Assembly: GCA_020629695.1 (NCBI GenBank)
Contig: JAHDCV010000001.1
Coordinates: forward strand, 128,785-172,067
Length of the DNA: 43,283 nt
Reading direction: 5' to 3'
Origin: Acidimicrobiales bacterium
GTDB lineage: Bacteria; Actinomycetota; Acidimicrobiia; Acidimicrobiales; SZUA-35
The position numbers and the translations under genes are program-made. This document shows, in pieces, positions 1 to 7,596 of this stretch; position 1 is the stretch's first letter; each line of letters starts with the position of its first letter. A model generated the notes under the pieces. It was not told where the DNA came from and made no database searches. It was given only the letters and a program-made list of their open reading frames with translations.

Positions 1-120
1 CCGCCGTTCGATGTGGCGGTCCGAGACCGCTGTTCGGTTCGGCGGTCGGTACCGCCATGGTGCGAAACCGGTCGGCCGCCCGGGGAGCTCGTCCCCGAGC
101 GACCGACCACGTTTCGTTGC

Positions 121-153
121 GCGACCCACCCGACCCGAGGCCGGGCGGGTCGC
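121..153 (-). terminator. Hairpin downstream of the sugar-binding lipoprotein gene
   Basis: Two 15-base arms (121-135 and 139-153) are separated by a 3-base loop. Read as leftward RNA, the two imperfect positions become G-U wobbles, so the stem pairs throughout; read rightward they are A-C mismatches. It begins 6 bases after the stop codon of the binding protein. There is no U-run after the stem, so it may be a terminator of the U-poor kind common in high-GC bacteria or an mRNA 3'-end stabiliser. Bases 1-120 contain only short GGCGGT/ACCGCC inverted repeats and no gene I can support. Confidence 0.5.
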
Positions 154-158
154 GGGGA

Positions 159-1184
159 TCAGCGGGTGCCGGCCTCGGAGAGGGCGAGCACGTCGGCTGC
201 GTTGTCGGCGGTGACGAAGCCCGGACCGGTGAGGATCGGGAGACCGCCACCGATGACGTTCTGGTTCGTCTGGTTGAGGTACATCGTCAGGATCGGCAGG
301 TAGCCCTGCAGGTACTGCTGCTGGTCGACGGTGAAGAGCACGTCGCCGGCTTCGATGGCACCGAGGAGCTCCGGCGTGAGGTCGAAGCCACCGACGATGA
401 CGTCACGGCCGAGGTCGCCCGCAGCGCGGACACCCGACATGGTGATGACCGGGCCGACGCCCAGGAAGCCGTCGATCGAGTCGTCGGCAGCCATGGCGGC
501 GTTGATCGCGGCCTGCTGGGCGGCGGTGTCGGCGTCGAGGTCCATGAAGTCGGTGGTGACGGTGCCCGAGAAGGTGTCCTCGAGACCAGCGCAACGCTCG
601 GTCAGACCGATGTTGTTCTGCTCCTGCTGACCACACAGCACGTGGGTCGCACCGGCGTCGTTGAAGCGGTTGCCCGCAGCCTGACCGGCGATGAACTCGG
701 TCTGACCGACGTGGGTCAGTGCACCGATCTCCTGGTAGTCGTTCGCACCCGAGTTGAGGGTCACGACCGGGATGCCGTCGGCGACGGCGGCCTGGAGTGC
801 CGGAACGAGGGCGGCCGGGTCGGGCAGCGAGGCGGCGATGCCGTCCGTGCCTTCGCCGATGGCGCCTTCGATGCCCTGCACCATGACGTTGGCATCGTTG
901 TTGCCCGGGACCCAGACGCAGGTCACGCCGAGGTCCTCACACGCGGCGTCCATGCCACGGTTCACCACGGACCAGAACGGACCGTCGTCGGAATGGGTGA
1001 TCATGTGGAAGGTGAGGTCGCTGCCCTGGGTCAGGTCGACACTTTCCTCTTCACCGGAGCTCTCCTCACCGGAGGTCTCCTCTTCAGTTCCCTCTGCCGA
1101 GTCCGAGTCCGAATCGCTGCCGCAAGCGGCTGCGACCAGCGTGAACGCGAACAGCAGTGCCAGAAGGCGCATGAGCTTGTTCAT
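159..1184 (-). CDS. Sugar ABC transporter substrate-binding lipoprotein (ribose/inositol type)
   Basis: This 341-residue protein is a periplasmic-binding-protein-fold (LacI-like, Peripla_BP_4 type) sugar receptor anchored outside the membrane. The N-terminus has a lysine-arginine start, a hydrophobic stretch and a lipobox ending in AAAC at about residue 21, followed by a Ser/Asp/Glu-rich linker. The mature part shows typical family features: a first-strand FHMITHSDDGPFW segment, GNNDANVMVQGIEGAI, a VVTLNSG strand, and VGGFDLTPELLGAIEAGD followed by VDQQQYLQGY near the hinge. Its ATG overlaps the stop of the upstream IolE-like gene as ATGA, and a GGGGAGGA Shine-Dalgarno lies inside that gene, so translation is probably coupled. 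ATPase and permease genes are not in the window. Inositol as ligand is inferred from neighbours only. Confidence 0.9.
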   Translation of the reverse strand: MNKLMRLLALLFAFTLVAAACGSDSDSDSAEGTEEETSGEESSGEEESVDLTQGSDLTFHMITHSDDGPFWSVVNRGMDAACEDLGVTCVWVPGNNDANVMVQGIEGAIGEGTDGIAASLPDPAALVPALQAAVADGIPVVTLNSGANDYQEIGALTHVGQTEFIAGQAAGNRFNDAGATHVLCGQQEQNNIGLTERCAGLEDTFSGTVTTDFMDLDADTAAQQAAINAAMAADDSIDGFLGVGPVITMSGVRAAGDLGRDVIVGGFDLTPELLGAIEAGDVLFTVDQQQYLQGYLPILTMYLNQTNQNVIGGGLPILTGPGFVTADNAADVLALSEAGTR

Positions 1185-2131
1185 TGGGTTTGGTCCTCCC
1201 CATTGGTGGTTGATTCCCGTTCCCCGACCGCACCGGCGTCGCCGGAGGGGTCGAGGGATCGGAGGTAGGCGACGCTGTCGGCAACGTCGCGGAGCGGGCC
1301 GTCACCGGCGGCGGGTTCGCCGTCGGTGAGGGCAGCGTCTTGTTCGACCACGTACCAGCCGTCGTAGCCGGCGGCCTCGAGCGAGGTGATCACCTGGTCG
1401 ACCGGCACGTCGCCACGGCCGAGGGCCGGGAACAGCCCGGCCTGCACGGCCTCCATCAGCGTGAGCTCACCGGCGTTGAGCTGGTCGGCGACCGACACGA
1501 CGGTGTCCTTGAGGTGGACGAGCCCGACGCGGTCGGCGTGGTGACGGGCGAAGTCGAGCGGCGAGCAACCGCCGACGGTGAGGTGCCCGGTGTCGAGCAC
1601 GAACTTCACGTCCGACGTCTCGATGAGGCGCATCACATCGGCATCGGTCTCGATGGTGGCGCCGACGTGTTCGTGCAACGCCTGGGTCAGGCCGTGTGCC
1701 GCACAGATCTCGTCGACCTCGGCCAGCATCATGACGAGATGCTGCCACTCCTCGTCGGTGAGCGCCCGTCGAGGACCCCAGTCCCAGCTCATCACGGGGC
1801 AGCAGACGAAGACCGACGCCCCGGCGTCACGCAGCAGGGTCGCCGCCTCGACGGCGTTCTTCCGTGCCAGGTCGGCCTCGGCCGGGTCGTGGAGCACCAG
1901 GGGGACGAAGGCGGCGAGCAGCTCGAGATCGTGCTCGGCCAGCATCGCTCGGAGCGGTGCGACCTCGGTCGGCAACCAGCCGTAGGACCCGAGTTCGGTG
2001 TGGGTGAAACCCAGTTCGGCCATCTCGGACAGCACCCGCTCGGGCGGCATCTGATAACCCCAACCGGGAACTTCACAGATCCCCCACGAGATCGGCGCGG
2101 TCGCCGTGCGTTCAACCAGTGTCTTCGTCAC
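1181..2131 (-). CDS. Sugar phosphate isomerase/epimerase family TIM barrel, IolE-like
   Basis: A 316-residue AP-endonuclease-2-like TIM-barrel protein. The opening APISWGICEVPGWG and GFTHTELGSYGW segments match the sugar isomerase/inosose dehydratase style. Candidate metal and catalytic positions lie in HEHVGA, VKFVLDTGHL, GLVHLKD and WYVVEQD, the usual Glu/Asp/His/Glu set of this fold. With the MmsA/IolA-type dehydrogenase across the control region, a role in myo-inositol breakdown (2-keto-inositol dehydratase or a related isomerase) is likely but not proven. The GTG start at 2131 has a GAGG Shine-Dalgarno 9 bases upstream. It is first in a leftward operon with the binding protein, under a TTGACA promoter and a LacI operator. 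Confidence 0.85.
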   Translation of the reverse strand: MTKTLVERTATAPISWGICEVPGWGYQMPPERVLSEMAELGFTHTELGSYGWLPTEVAPLRAMLAEHDLELLAAFVPLVLHDPAEADLARKNAVEAATLLRDAGASVFVCCPVMSWDWGPRRALTDEEWQHLVMMLAEVDEICAAHGLTQALHEHVGATIETDADVMRLIETSDVKFVLDTGHLTVGGCSPLDFARHHADRVGLVHLKDTVVSVADQLNAGELTLMEAVQAGLFPALGRGDVPVDQVITSLEAAGYDGWYVVEQDAALTDGEPAAGDGPLRDVADSVAYLRSLDPSGDAGAVGERESTTNGEDQTQ

Positions 2132-2157
2132 GATTCAGTACCTCGCCGGTGGCGTGG

Positions 2158-2177
2158 ACGTTGGAGCGCTTCAACGT
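2158..2177. promoter_or_regulatory. LacI-type operator 1
   Basis: The 20-base sequence ACGTTGGAGCGCTTCAACGT is a palindrome with one mismatched pair and the central CG typical of LacI-family sites. Its core matches the perfect operator at 2303-2318 in all but one base. It lies just downstream of the predicted start of the leftward operon. Confidence 0.75.
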
Positions 2178-2190
2178 CGATCGATTGGGC

Positions 2191-2218
2191 AGACTAGACG
2201 AGCTGTGACCGTTGTCAA
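2191..2218 (-). promoter_or_regulatory. Promoter of the iolE-like/binding-protein operon
   Basis: On the minus strand a perfect TTGACA (2213-2218) is followed after 16 bases by TAGTCT (2191-2196). The predicted transcription start near 2184 places the operator at 2158-2177 just inside the transcript, a position where a bound LacI protein would block elongation or clearance. Confidence 0.65.
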
Positions 2219-2302
2219 CACCCGTCACGAAACCGCAGCGTTCACGGCCGAGCGAACACCACCGGAAACCACGATGGGCGTTCGTGCGACCACAACGCAG
2301 CG

Positions 2303-2318
2303 GTTGAAGCGCTTCAAC
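2303..2318. promoter_or_regulatory. LacI-type operator 2 (autoregulation)
   Basis: GTTGAAGCGCTTCAAC is a perfect 16-base palindrome with a central CG. It covers the -35 hexamer of the LacI gene's own promoter, so bound repressor would shut off regulator and mmsA transcription. It is 145 bases from operator 1, far enough for looping between the two sites. Confidence 0.8.
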
Positions 2319-2332
2319 ATCGACTCTATTCT
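2304..2332 (+). promoter_or_regulatory. Promoter of the lacI-mmsA operon, leaderless start
   Basis: TTGAAG (2304-2309) and TATTCT (2327-2332) are separated by 17 bases. Seven bases after the -10 comes GTG at 2340, so the transcript probably begins at or next to the start codon. No Shine-Dalgarno precedes GTG 2340. Confidence 0.6.
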
Positions 2333-2339
2333 TCTGCTC

Positions 2340-3365
2340 GTGGCCCGAACCCGACCGCCGACGATGGACGACGTCGCTGCAGCCGCCGGCGTGTCCCGAG
2401 CGCTGGTCAGCCTGGTGATGAACGACTCCCCCAAGGTGTCGTCCGAACGGCGCCGGCGGGTGCTCGATGCGGCCGACGAGCTCGGGTACCGCCCCAACCG
2501 TGCCGCCCGGAGCCTCGCCCAACAGCGGAGTCGCTCGATCGGGGTGGTCCTGAACGACCTGCACAATCCCTTCTTCGCGGAGGTGATCGACGGCATCACC
2601 GATGCGGCCCGGGCCGATGGCCTCCACGTGCTGATCAACAGCCCGAACCGTGATCCCGAGCTCGAGATCGAGCTCGTCGAGAACTTCATCGAACTCCGGA
2701 TGGACGCCGTCGTCGTGCTCGGCGCCCGCGGTCGCCCCGATCGCCTGGCCGCAGCGGGACGCGAGATCCCGCTGGTCGTCGTGGGCGACAACGTGCCGGG
2801 CGTCGATGTCGTGATGAACAACGACCGACGCGGTGGCGAGATCGCCGTCGAACACTTCGCCGCGCTGGGCCATCAACGCGTCGCCCACATCGACGGCGGG
2901 GCCGGCGGTGGCGCCTTCGAGCGTCGCGACGGCTTCTGGGACGCCGCGGTGGCCCGTGGCCTCGACGTGAAGGTCCTGCCCGGTGAGTACACCGAGACCG
3001 CCGGCCGCGAGGCGGTGGACCACCTGCTCGCGGCGGGACCACTCCCGACGGCCCTCTTCTGCGCGAACGACGTGGTCGCGATCGGCGCCCTCGACCGCCT
3101 CGACGACCACGGCTTCCGGGTTCCCGACGCCGTCTCCGTGCTCGGCTATGACAACACGAACCTGTCGCAGCTGCGCCGGTTCTCCCTGTCCACCATCGAT
3201 CAGCCCCGCTACCGCATGGGGTGCCTCGCCATGGAACAGGTGCTCAAGCGGATCGCCGGCGACACGAGCGATCCGGTCACCCATCTGGTCGAGCCCGAAC
3301 TGGTGCCACGTCGCACCACGGGCTCGCCGTCACCATCCCACTCCAACGCCGGAGGCCCATCATGA
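2340..3365 (+). CDS. LacI family transcriptional regulator
   Basis: A 341-residue LacI-family repressor. The N-terminal helix-turn-helix reads TMDDVAAAAGVSRALVSLVM followed by the hinge-helix region GYRPNRAARSLAQQRS. The remainder is a periplasmic-binding-like sugar-sensing domain starting SIGVVLNDLHNPFFAEVIDG. I place the start at GTG 2340, seven bases after a TATTCT -10; ATG 2364 is an alternative. Its stop overlaps the ATG of mmsA as ATGA, so regulator and enzyme are co-translated. Two LacI palindromes in the divergent region (2158-2177, 2303-2318) are the likely operators, controlling both the leftward transport operon and its own transcription. The effector is unknown; an inositol-derived sugar is inferred from context. 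Confidence 0.92.
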   Translation: MARTRPPTMDDVAAAAGVSRALVSLVMNDSPKVSSERRRRVLDAADELGYRPNRAARSLAQQRSRSIGVVLNDLHNPFFAEVIDGITDAARADGLHVLINSPNRDPELEIELVENFIELRMDAVVVLGARGRPDRLAAAGREIPLVVVGDNVPGVDVVMNNDRRGGEIAVEHFAALGHQRVAHIDGGAGGGAFERRDGFWDAAVARGLDVKVLPGEYTETAGREAVDHLLAAGPLPTALFCANDVVAIGALDRLDDHGFRVPDAVSVLGYDNTNLSQLRRFSLSTIDQPRYRMGCLAMEQVLKRIAGDTSDPVTHLVEPELVPRRTTGSPSPSHSNAGGPS

Positions 3366-4879
3366 CCACCATCCCCCACTGGATCGACGGTGCCCGCCGG
3401 GCATCGACGTCGGGCCGAACGGCGCCGGTCACCGATCCGTCGACCGGCGCGCAGACCGCGCAGGTCGCGCTCGCCTCGGTCGCCGAGGTGGACGATGCCG
3501 TGGCCGCCGCCAAGGCGGCGTTCCCGGCATGGCGGGACACCTCGATGGCCCGCCGCACGGCGATCTTGTTCCGATATCGCGAGCTCCTCGATCAGAACCG
3601 GCTCGCTCTCGCCGAGCTGATCTCGGCCGAACACGGCAAGGTCCTCGCCGACGCACTCGGCGAGGTCGCCCGTGGCCTCGAGGTCGTCGAGTACGCCTGC
3701 GGACTGTCCGAGCACCTCAAGGGGGAGCACTCCCAGGACGTGTCGACGGGGATCGACGTGCACTCGGTACGCCAGCCCCTCGGTGTCATGGCCGGCATCA
3801 CGCCGTTCAACTTCCCCGCGATGGTGCCCATGTGGATGTATCCCGTGGCCATCGCCTGCGGGAACACCTTCGTCCTCAAGCCGTCGGAGAAGGATCCGTC
3901 GGTCTCGATGCTGGCCGCCGAGTTGTTCACCCGGGCCGGCCTGCCCGACGGTGTGCTCAACGTCGTCCATGGCGACGTCGACGCGGTGCACCGGATCCTC
4001 GACCACCCCGACGTCGCCGGCGTGAGCTTCGTCGGATCGACCCCCATCGCCCGCGCCGTCTACGAGCGGGGCACGGCCGCCGGCAAACGGGTCCAGGCCC
4101 TCGGAGGGGCGAAGAACCACATGCTCGTGCTGCCCGACGCCGACATCGACGTGGCGGCCGACTCCGCCGTGTCCGCCGGCTACGGCTCGGCCGGCGAACG
4201 TTGCATGGCGATCTCGGTGATCGTCGCGGTCGGTGACGTGGCCGACCGCCTCATCCCCGCCATCGAGCAGCGGACCGCCGACCTCGCCGTCGGACCCGGC
4301 ATTCCCGCGTCGGGCGATCCCGCCGACTCGCCCGACATGGGCCCGCTCGTCACGAAGGCCCACCGCGACCGTGTCGCGGGCTTCGTCGACCTGGGTGTGT
4401 CCGAGGGCGCCGACCTCGTCATCGACGGCCGGGGCTACACACCGGACGACCCGGCGGCCGCCGACGGCTTCTGGCTCGGACCCTGCCTGTTCGACAACGT
4501 CGCCGCCGACATGGAGATCTATCGCGAAGAGATCTTCGGACCGGTGCTGTGTGTCGTCCGGGTCGGCTCCTACGCCGAAGGTCTCGAGTTCATCAACGGC
4601 AACAACTACGGAAACGGCACTGCGATCTTCACGGGCGACGGTGCGGCCGCCCGGGATTTCCAGCGGAACGTCACGGCCGGCATGGTCGGCGTGAACGTGC
4701 CGATTCCCGTCCCGGTCGCCTTCCACAGCTTCGGCGGCTGGAAGGACTCCCTGTTCGGTTCGAGCCACATCTACGGCCCGGAGGGCATCCGCTTCAACAC
4801 CGGCTACAAGGCCATCACCAGCCGCTGGCCGAGCCGGGCCGACTCGCAGGTCTCGCTGGTGTTCCCCGGCGGCGACTGA
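3362..4879 (+). CDS. mmsA: CoA-acylating methylmalonate-semialdehyde dehydrogenase (MmsA/IolA)
   Basis: This 505-residue cytosolic aldehyde dehydrogenase converts methylmalonate or malonate semialdehyde with CoA and NAD to propionyl- or acetyl-CoA. The family-typical segment GITPFNFPAMVPMWMYP is present, followed by GNTFVLKPSEKDPS for NAD binding and the catalytic cysteine C281 in AGERCMAIS. Length fits the family (about 500). Start ATG 3362 has GGAGG six bases upstream and overlaps the lacI stop. In inositol catabolism this enzyme is IolA, the last step; it also serves valine breakdown. Linkage to an IolE-like protein and a sugar receptor favours the inositol role. A hairpin follows at 4895-4922. 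Confidence 0.93.
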   Translation: MTTIPHWIDGARRASTSGRTAPVTDPSTGAQTAQVALASVAEVDDAVAAAKAAFPAWRDTSMARRTAILFRYRELLDQNRLALAELISAEHGKVLADALGEVARGLEVVEYACGLSEHLKGEHSQDVSTGIDVHSVRQPLGVMAGITPFNFPAMVPMWMYPVAIACGNTFVLKPSEKDPSVSMLAAELFTRAGLPDGVLNVVHGDVDAVHRILDHPDVAGVSFVGSTPIARAVYERGTAAGKRVQALGGAKNHMLVLPDADIDVAADSAVSAGYGSAGERCMAISVIVAVGDVADRLIPAIEQRTADLAVGPGIPASGDPADSPDMGPLVTKAHRDRVAGFVDLGVSEGADLVIDGRGYTPDDPAAADGFWLGPCLFDNVAADMEIYREEIFGPVLCVVRVGSYAEGLEFINGNNYGNGTAIFTGDGAAARDFQRNVTAGMVGVNVPIPVPVAFHSFGGWKDSLFGSSHIYGPEGIRFNTGYKAITSRWPSRADSQVSLVFPGGD

Positions 4880-4894
4880 GGCCGGCGACCTGCG

Positions 4895-4922
4895 GATCGA
4901 CCCCGGAGACCCGGGGCCGATC
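4895..4922 (+). terminator. Hairpin after mmsA
   Basis: Twelve-base arms (4895-4906, 4911-4922) with a single mismatch surround the loop AGAC, starting 15 bases after the mmsA stop. There is no U-run. It ends 15 bases before the next gene, which has its own predicted -10 at 4926-4931, so it probably ends the lacI-mmsA transcript. Confidence 0.5.
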
Positions 4923-4937
4923 TGGCAGACTCCGGCG

Positions 4938-5630
4938 ATGGAGGCACCCGGCGAACTGATCGGCGTCGGGCGCGCCGCCGACGTGTACGACGTCGGCGGC
5001 GGCCGCGTGCTGCGGCGCTACCGGACCGAGCACGACGCCGCCCCCGAGGCCGCCGTGATGCGCGCGGCGCGGGCCGCGGGTGTTCCGGTCCCCGAGATCT
5101 TCGACGTCGACGGCCGGGATCTCGTGATGGCCCGGGTCGACGGCCGGACGATGTTGGGCGAGCTGATGCGACGTCCCTGGACGCTCCGCCGCCACGCCGC
5201 CGGTCTCGCCGAGCTCCACCGCCGGGTCGCCGCCACACCGAGATCGGCCCTCGCCCATCTCACCGGTGACGACCGGATCGCACCCGACGCCGTGCTGACC
5301 CACGGCGACCTGCATCCGGACAACGTGATCCTCACCGTGCACGGCCCGGTGATCATCGACTGGACCAACGCCCGGCCGGCCTCACCCCATGTCGACGCCG
5401 CACTCACCTGGTTGGTCCTGTCGACCTCGGATCCGGAGGGCGGCCCGGTGGTGCGCGCCTTCGCCACCGTGTTCCGTTCGGCGTTCGTCGACGCGTTCCG
5501 CACGGCCTACGGACCCGCGGAGATCGACGGTGCCGCGGGAGAAGCGCTCGTGATCAAGCTCGCCGATCCCGGCACCAGCGAGGCCGAGCGGGCGGCGATG
5601 CGTGCGGCCGTGCACCCGGCCGGACGCTGA
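4938..5630 (+). CDS. Aminoglycoside phosphotransferase-like (APH) family kinase
   Basis: A 230-residue protein-kinase-fold small-molecule kinase. A nucleotide-loop-like GVGRAADVYDVGGGRVLRRY opens the N-lobe, HGDLHPDNV (residues 122-130, catalytic D124) is the Brenner motif, and VIIDWTNA (D141) carries the metal-binding aspartate. It is shorter than classic APH enzymes (about 260-300), mostly by a compact C-lobe. The substrate is unknown; members act on sugars, choline, amino acids or antibiotics, and nothing here indicates resistance. CAGACT six bases before ATG and no Shine-Dalgarno suggest a leaderless mRNA. It ends directly against the convergent ybaK-like gene. Confidence 0.82.
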   Translation: MEAPGELIGVGRAADVYDVGGGRVLRRYRTEHDAAPEAAVMRAARAAGVPVPEIFDVDGRDLVMARVDGRTMLGELMRRPWTLRRHAAGLAELHRRVAATPRSALAHLTGDDRIAPDAVLTHGDLHPDNVILTVHGPVIIDWTNARPASPHVDAALTWLVLSTSDPEGGPVVRAFATVFRSAFVDAFRTAYGPAEIDGAAGEALVIKLADPGTSEAERAAMRAAVHPAGR

Positions 5631-6110
5631 TCAGGCCGGGGGTGTCGCCAACCCCTCGATGACTTCGCCCCCGAGGGCCGTGAGGATCTCGGGCGACGCG
5701 ATGACCTTGCGGTCACGACCGCCGCCGCCGAGGATCACCCGCTCCCGACCCATGACGGCGGCGTCGATCCACAGGGGCAGATCGTCGGGCCGCCCGAACG
5801 GCGTCACGCCGCCGATCACCATCCCGGTCATCTGTTCGGTGAGCTCACCCGGGGCGAACGAGACCCGGCGCACGCCGAGCTTCTTGCGCACGGCCCGGTT
5901 GACGTCGAGACGTCGATCGGCGAGGACCACACACATCGCCAGCACCGGTGGCTCGGCCTTTCCCATCACGACGATCGCGTTGGCCGAGTCCTCGAGGGCG
6001 TAGCCGTAGTGCTCACAGAAGTCGGCGGTGTCGGCGAGCGCCGGGTCGCACTCGACGATCTCGTAGGCCACACCGGTGGCGTCGGCGGCAGCGGTCACGG
6101 GATCGGACAT
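5631..6110 (-). CDS. YbaK/EbsC family aminoacyl-tRNA deacylase-like protein
   Basis: A 159-residue YbaK-fold protein of the group that hydrolyses mischarged tRNAs, such as Cys-tRNA(Pro). Matching signs are the N-terminal half with ANAIVVMGKAEPPVLAMCVVLADRRLDVNRAVRKKLG, where the KK pair is typical of the active region, then GMVIGGVTPFGRPDDLPLWIDAAVM, the family's GG(V/I)xPxG loop, and the terminal GGGGRDRKVIASPEIL. It covers the whole family length. The start at 6110 (MSDP) is chosen because the domain begins there and TTCACT sits six bases upstream on the coding strand; a longer in-frame extension exists but looks random. Specific tRNA substrate unknown. Confidence 0.87.
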   Translation of the reverse strand: MSDPVTAAADATGVAYEIVECDPALADTADFCEHYGYALEDSANAIVVMGKAEPPVLAMCVVLADRRLDVNRAVRKKLGVRRVSFAPGELTEQMTGMVIGGVTPFGRPDDLPLWIDAAVMGRERVILGGGGRDRKVIASPEILTALGGEVIEGLATPPA

Positions 6111-6202
6111 CGTCCGAGTGAAGCCGATCCCGCCCGCACCTGTCACGCCGGGCGTCCCCCCGGTGCCGCGACGATGCGCACCCGGACTGCGACACTGCGG
6201 AC

Positions 6203-6883
6203 ATGGAACCGAACCGATCCGCGGGACGACACCTCGCCACCTGGCTCGCCGCCGCCACACTGCTCCTCGCCGCCTGCTCGAACGGGGGCGGCGTCGAGCC
6301 CAACGACGCCGCCGAGGAGCCCGTCGACCCCACGACCGCCGTGCAACCGGTCGAAGCGGGCGACGAGGCGAGCCCGACCGCCGCGAACACGCCGTCACCA
6401 CTCGAGATCGTGCTCGACGCGTTGCCGCTGACCTGCAGCGGCACGGAGGTGTCGATCACCTCCGAGCTCTATCGCGATGACTGGGTCGCCGTCCTGCGCG
6501 ACGGCATGCGCTGTCGCTACGAGTTCACCGTGGTGAACCCCGGAACCGTGAGCGCGACGGTCGACTCCGTCCGATTCCGAGGTCTCGCGGCGATCGAGGA
6601 GCTGGAAGCGGTGTCGCTCACCCCGTGGCGCGACGGCGTCGAGCCCCGCTTCGCCGCGGTCGGCGCCGATCTGACCGCCAGCGCCGGACACACCGTGCCT
6701 GCGAACGGTGAGATCCGGTTCGAGCTCGAGTTCACCAGCGCCGAGGCCTGCCGCACGTTCGATCAGCCACCGATCGCGCTCCGGCCGTTCGTCGGGGCGG
6801 AGGTGAGCAGCGACGGTGCGAGCACGACCATCACCGAACTGGCGTCCTCACTGGTGATCCGGGGTAACGCCCTGGAGTGTTGA
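6203..6883 (+). CDS. Predicted lipoprotein of unknown function
   Basis: A 226-residue exported lipoprotein. The N-terminus has Arg/His residues, a hydrophobic segment and a lipobox LLAAC with cysteine near residue 25, then a low-complexity Glu/Pro/Thr linker to about residue 70. The remainder looks like a single beta-rich domain with two cysteines (LTCSGTE, MRCRYEF), VVNPGTVSATVDSVRF and VPANGEIRFELEFTSAEAC, reminiscent of extracellular immunoglobulin-like domains that handle stabilising extra-cytoplasmic interactions. I do not recognise a named family. GACACT six bases before ATG is a weak leaderless promoter. Function unknown. Confidence 0.8.
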   Translation: MEPNRSAGRHLATWLAAATLLLAACSNGGGVEPNDAAEEPVDPTTAVQPVEAGDEASPTAANTPSPLEIVLDALPLTCSGTEVSITSELYRDDWVAVLRDGMRCRYEFTVVNPGTVSATVDSVRFRGLAAIEELEAVSLTPWRDGVEPRFAAVGADLTASAGHTVPANGEIRFELEFTSAEACRTFDQPPIALRPFVGAEVSSDGASTTITELASSLVIRGNALEC

Positions 6884-6911
6884 GCGACGCCCGGGAGCCA
6901 CCGGGCATCGC
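6884..6911. terminator. Bidirectional hairpin between convergent genes
   Basis: Eleven-base arms (6884-6894 and 6901-6911) with a six-base loop begin directly after the lipoprotein stop. The one imperfect pair is a G-U wobble in the leftward transcript and a mismatch in the rightward one. It could end both the lipoprotein and the nfuA-like transcripts, although no U-run is present. Confidence 0.5.
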
Positions 6912-6937
6912 CCTCGGCGGGCGGCGCCGGTCGTACC

Positions 6938-7558
6938 TCAGGTGTAGAAGGGGTTCTCGCCGGCGGTGTGATCGGTCGCGTCGATGACCTCGTCGATCTC
7001 GGGAATGGCGTCCTTGAGCATCTTGCTGATGCCCTCACGAAGCGTCATCGCCGAGGCGGCGCAGCCCTGACACCCGCCGCCCATCGTCACCACGACGTTG
7101 CTGCCGTCGACACCCACGAGTGTCGCGAAGCCGCCGTGGCTGGCCAGAGCGGGGTTGACCGCCTGTTCGAGCACCATCTGGGCCTGCGTGGCGAGGTCGC
7201 CCTCGAGCTTCAGGTCGAGACCTGCGAGCGGGTCCGGCGTGTTCGGGTTCTTGATCACGAGCCCCTGCCCGGTGGAGGGCACGTCGAGGCTCGCCCCGTC
7301 GAGCGACTCGGCCGAGTCGAGCGGCACGATGACCGAGAGTTCACCGTGCTCACCCTGGGTGTAGACGAGGTCGTCGTCCGCCGCGTCGTCGAGCGGCACG
7401 AGATCGAGGGCATACGCGAACTCGGTCATGTTGGCGCCGGTGATGGCGACACGGAGGGCGGTGTTCGCGGGATCCGGCTCGGAGGCCCGCACCTCGAGCA
7501 CGACAGCGAGCGCGTCCTCGGACACGGTGAGCGGAGCGGTGATGACGGCCTCGGACAT
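6938..7558 (-). CDS. NifU-like/NfuA-type Fe-S cluster carrier
   Basis: A 206-residue protein ending in a NifU C-terminal domain: ALASHGGFATLVGVDGSNVVVTMGGGC followed by QGCAASAMTLREGISKML, where the GCQGC motif (CxxC) holds a bridging 4Fe-4S cluster between two subunits. Residues 1-110 resemble a degenerate A-type (HesB/IscA) domain without its cysteines, the NfuA layout, which helps bind client apo-proteins. It would deliver clusters to enzymes in the cytosol. TAGCCT lies seven bases before ATG 7558 on the coding strand and no Shine-Dalgarno is seen, so the mRNA is probably leaderless. Neighbouring ABC-F gene reads in the same direction but ends 38 bases upstream. Confidence 0.88.
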   Translation of the reverse strand: MSEAVITAPLTVSEDALAVVLEVRASEPDPANTALRVAITGANMTEFAYALDLVPLDDAADDDLVYTQGEHGELSVIVPLDSAESLDGASLDVPSTGQGLVIKNPNTPDPLAGLDLKLEGDLATQAQMVLEQAVNPALASHGGFATLVGVDGSNVVVTMGGGCQGCAASAMTLREGISKMLKDAIPEIDEVIDATDHTAGENPFYT

Positions 7559-7565
7559 GGTGGAG

Positions 7566-7571
7566 AGGCTA
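7566..7571 (-). promoter_or_regulatory. -10 hexamer of nfuA-like gene
   Basis: Read on the minus strand this is TAGCCT, seven bases before ATG 7558, fitting the leaderless pattern of the window. Confidence 0.5.
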
Positions 7572-7596
7572 CCGACGCGACCGCACCGGCGAGCAG

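Noticed and set aside
57-1268. Plus-strand open frame covering the first binding protein
   Set aside because: The minus strand encodes a lipobox and complete sugar-receptor domain with a Shine-Dalgarno and coupled start.
4938-5630. APH-like gene considered as antibiotic resistance
   Set aside because: It is short, lacks specific resistance-family sequence and sits in a housekeeping context with no mobile element.
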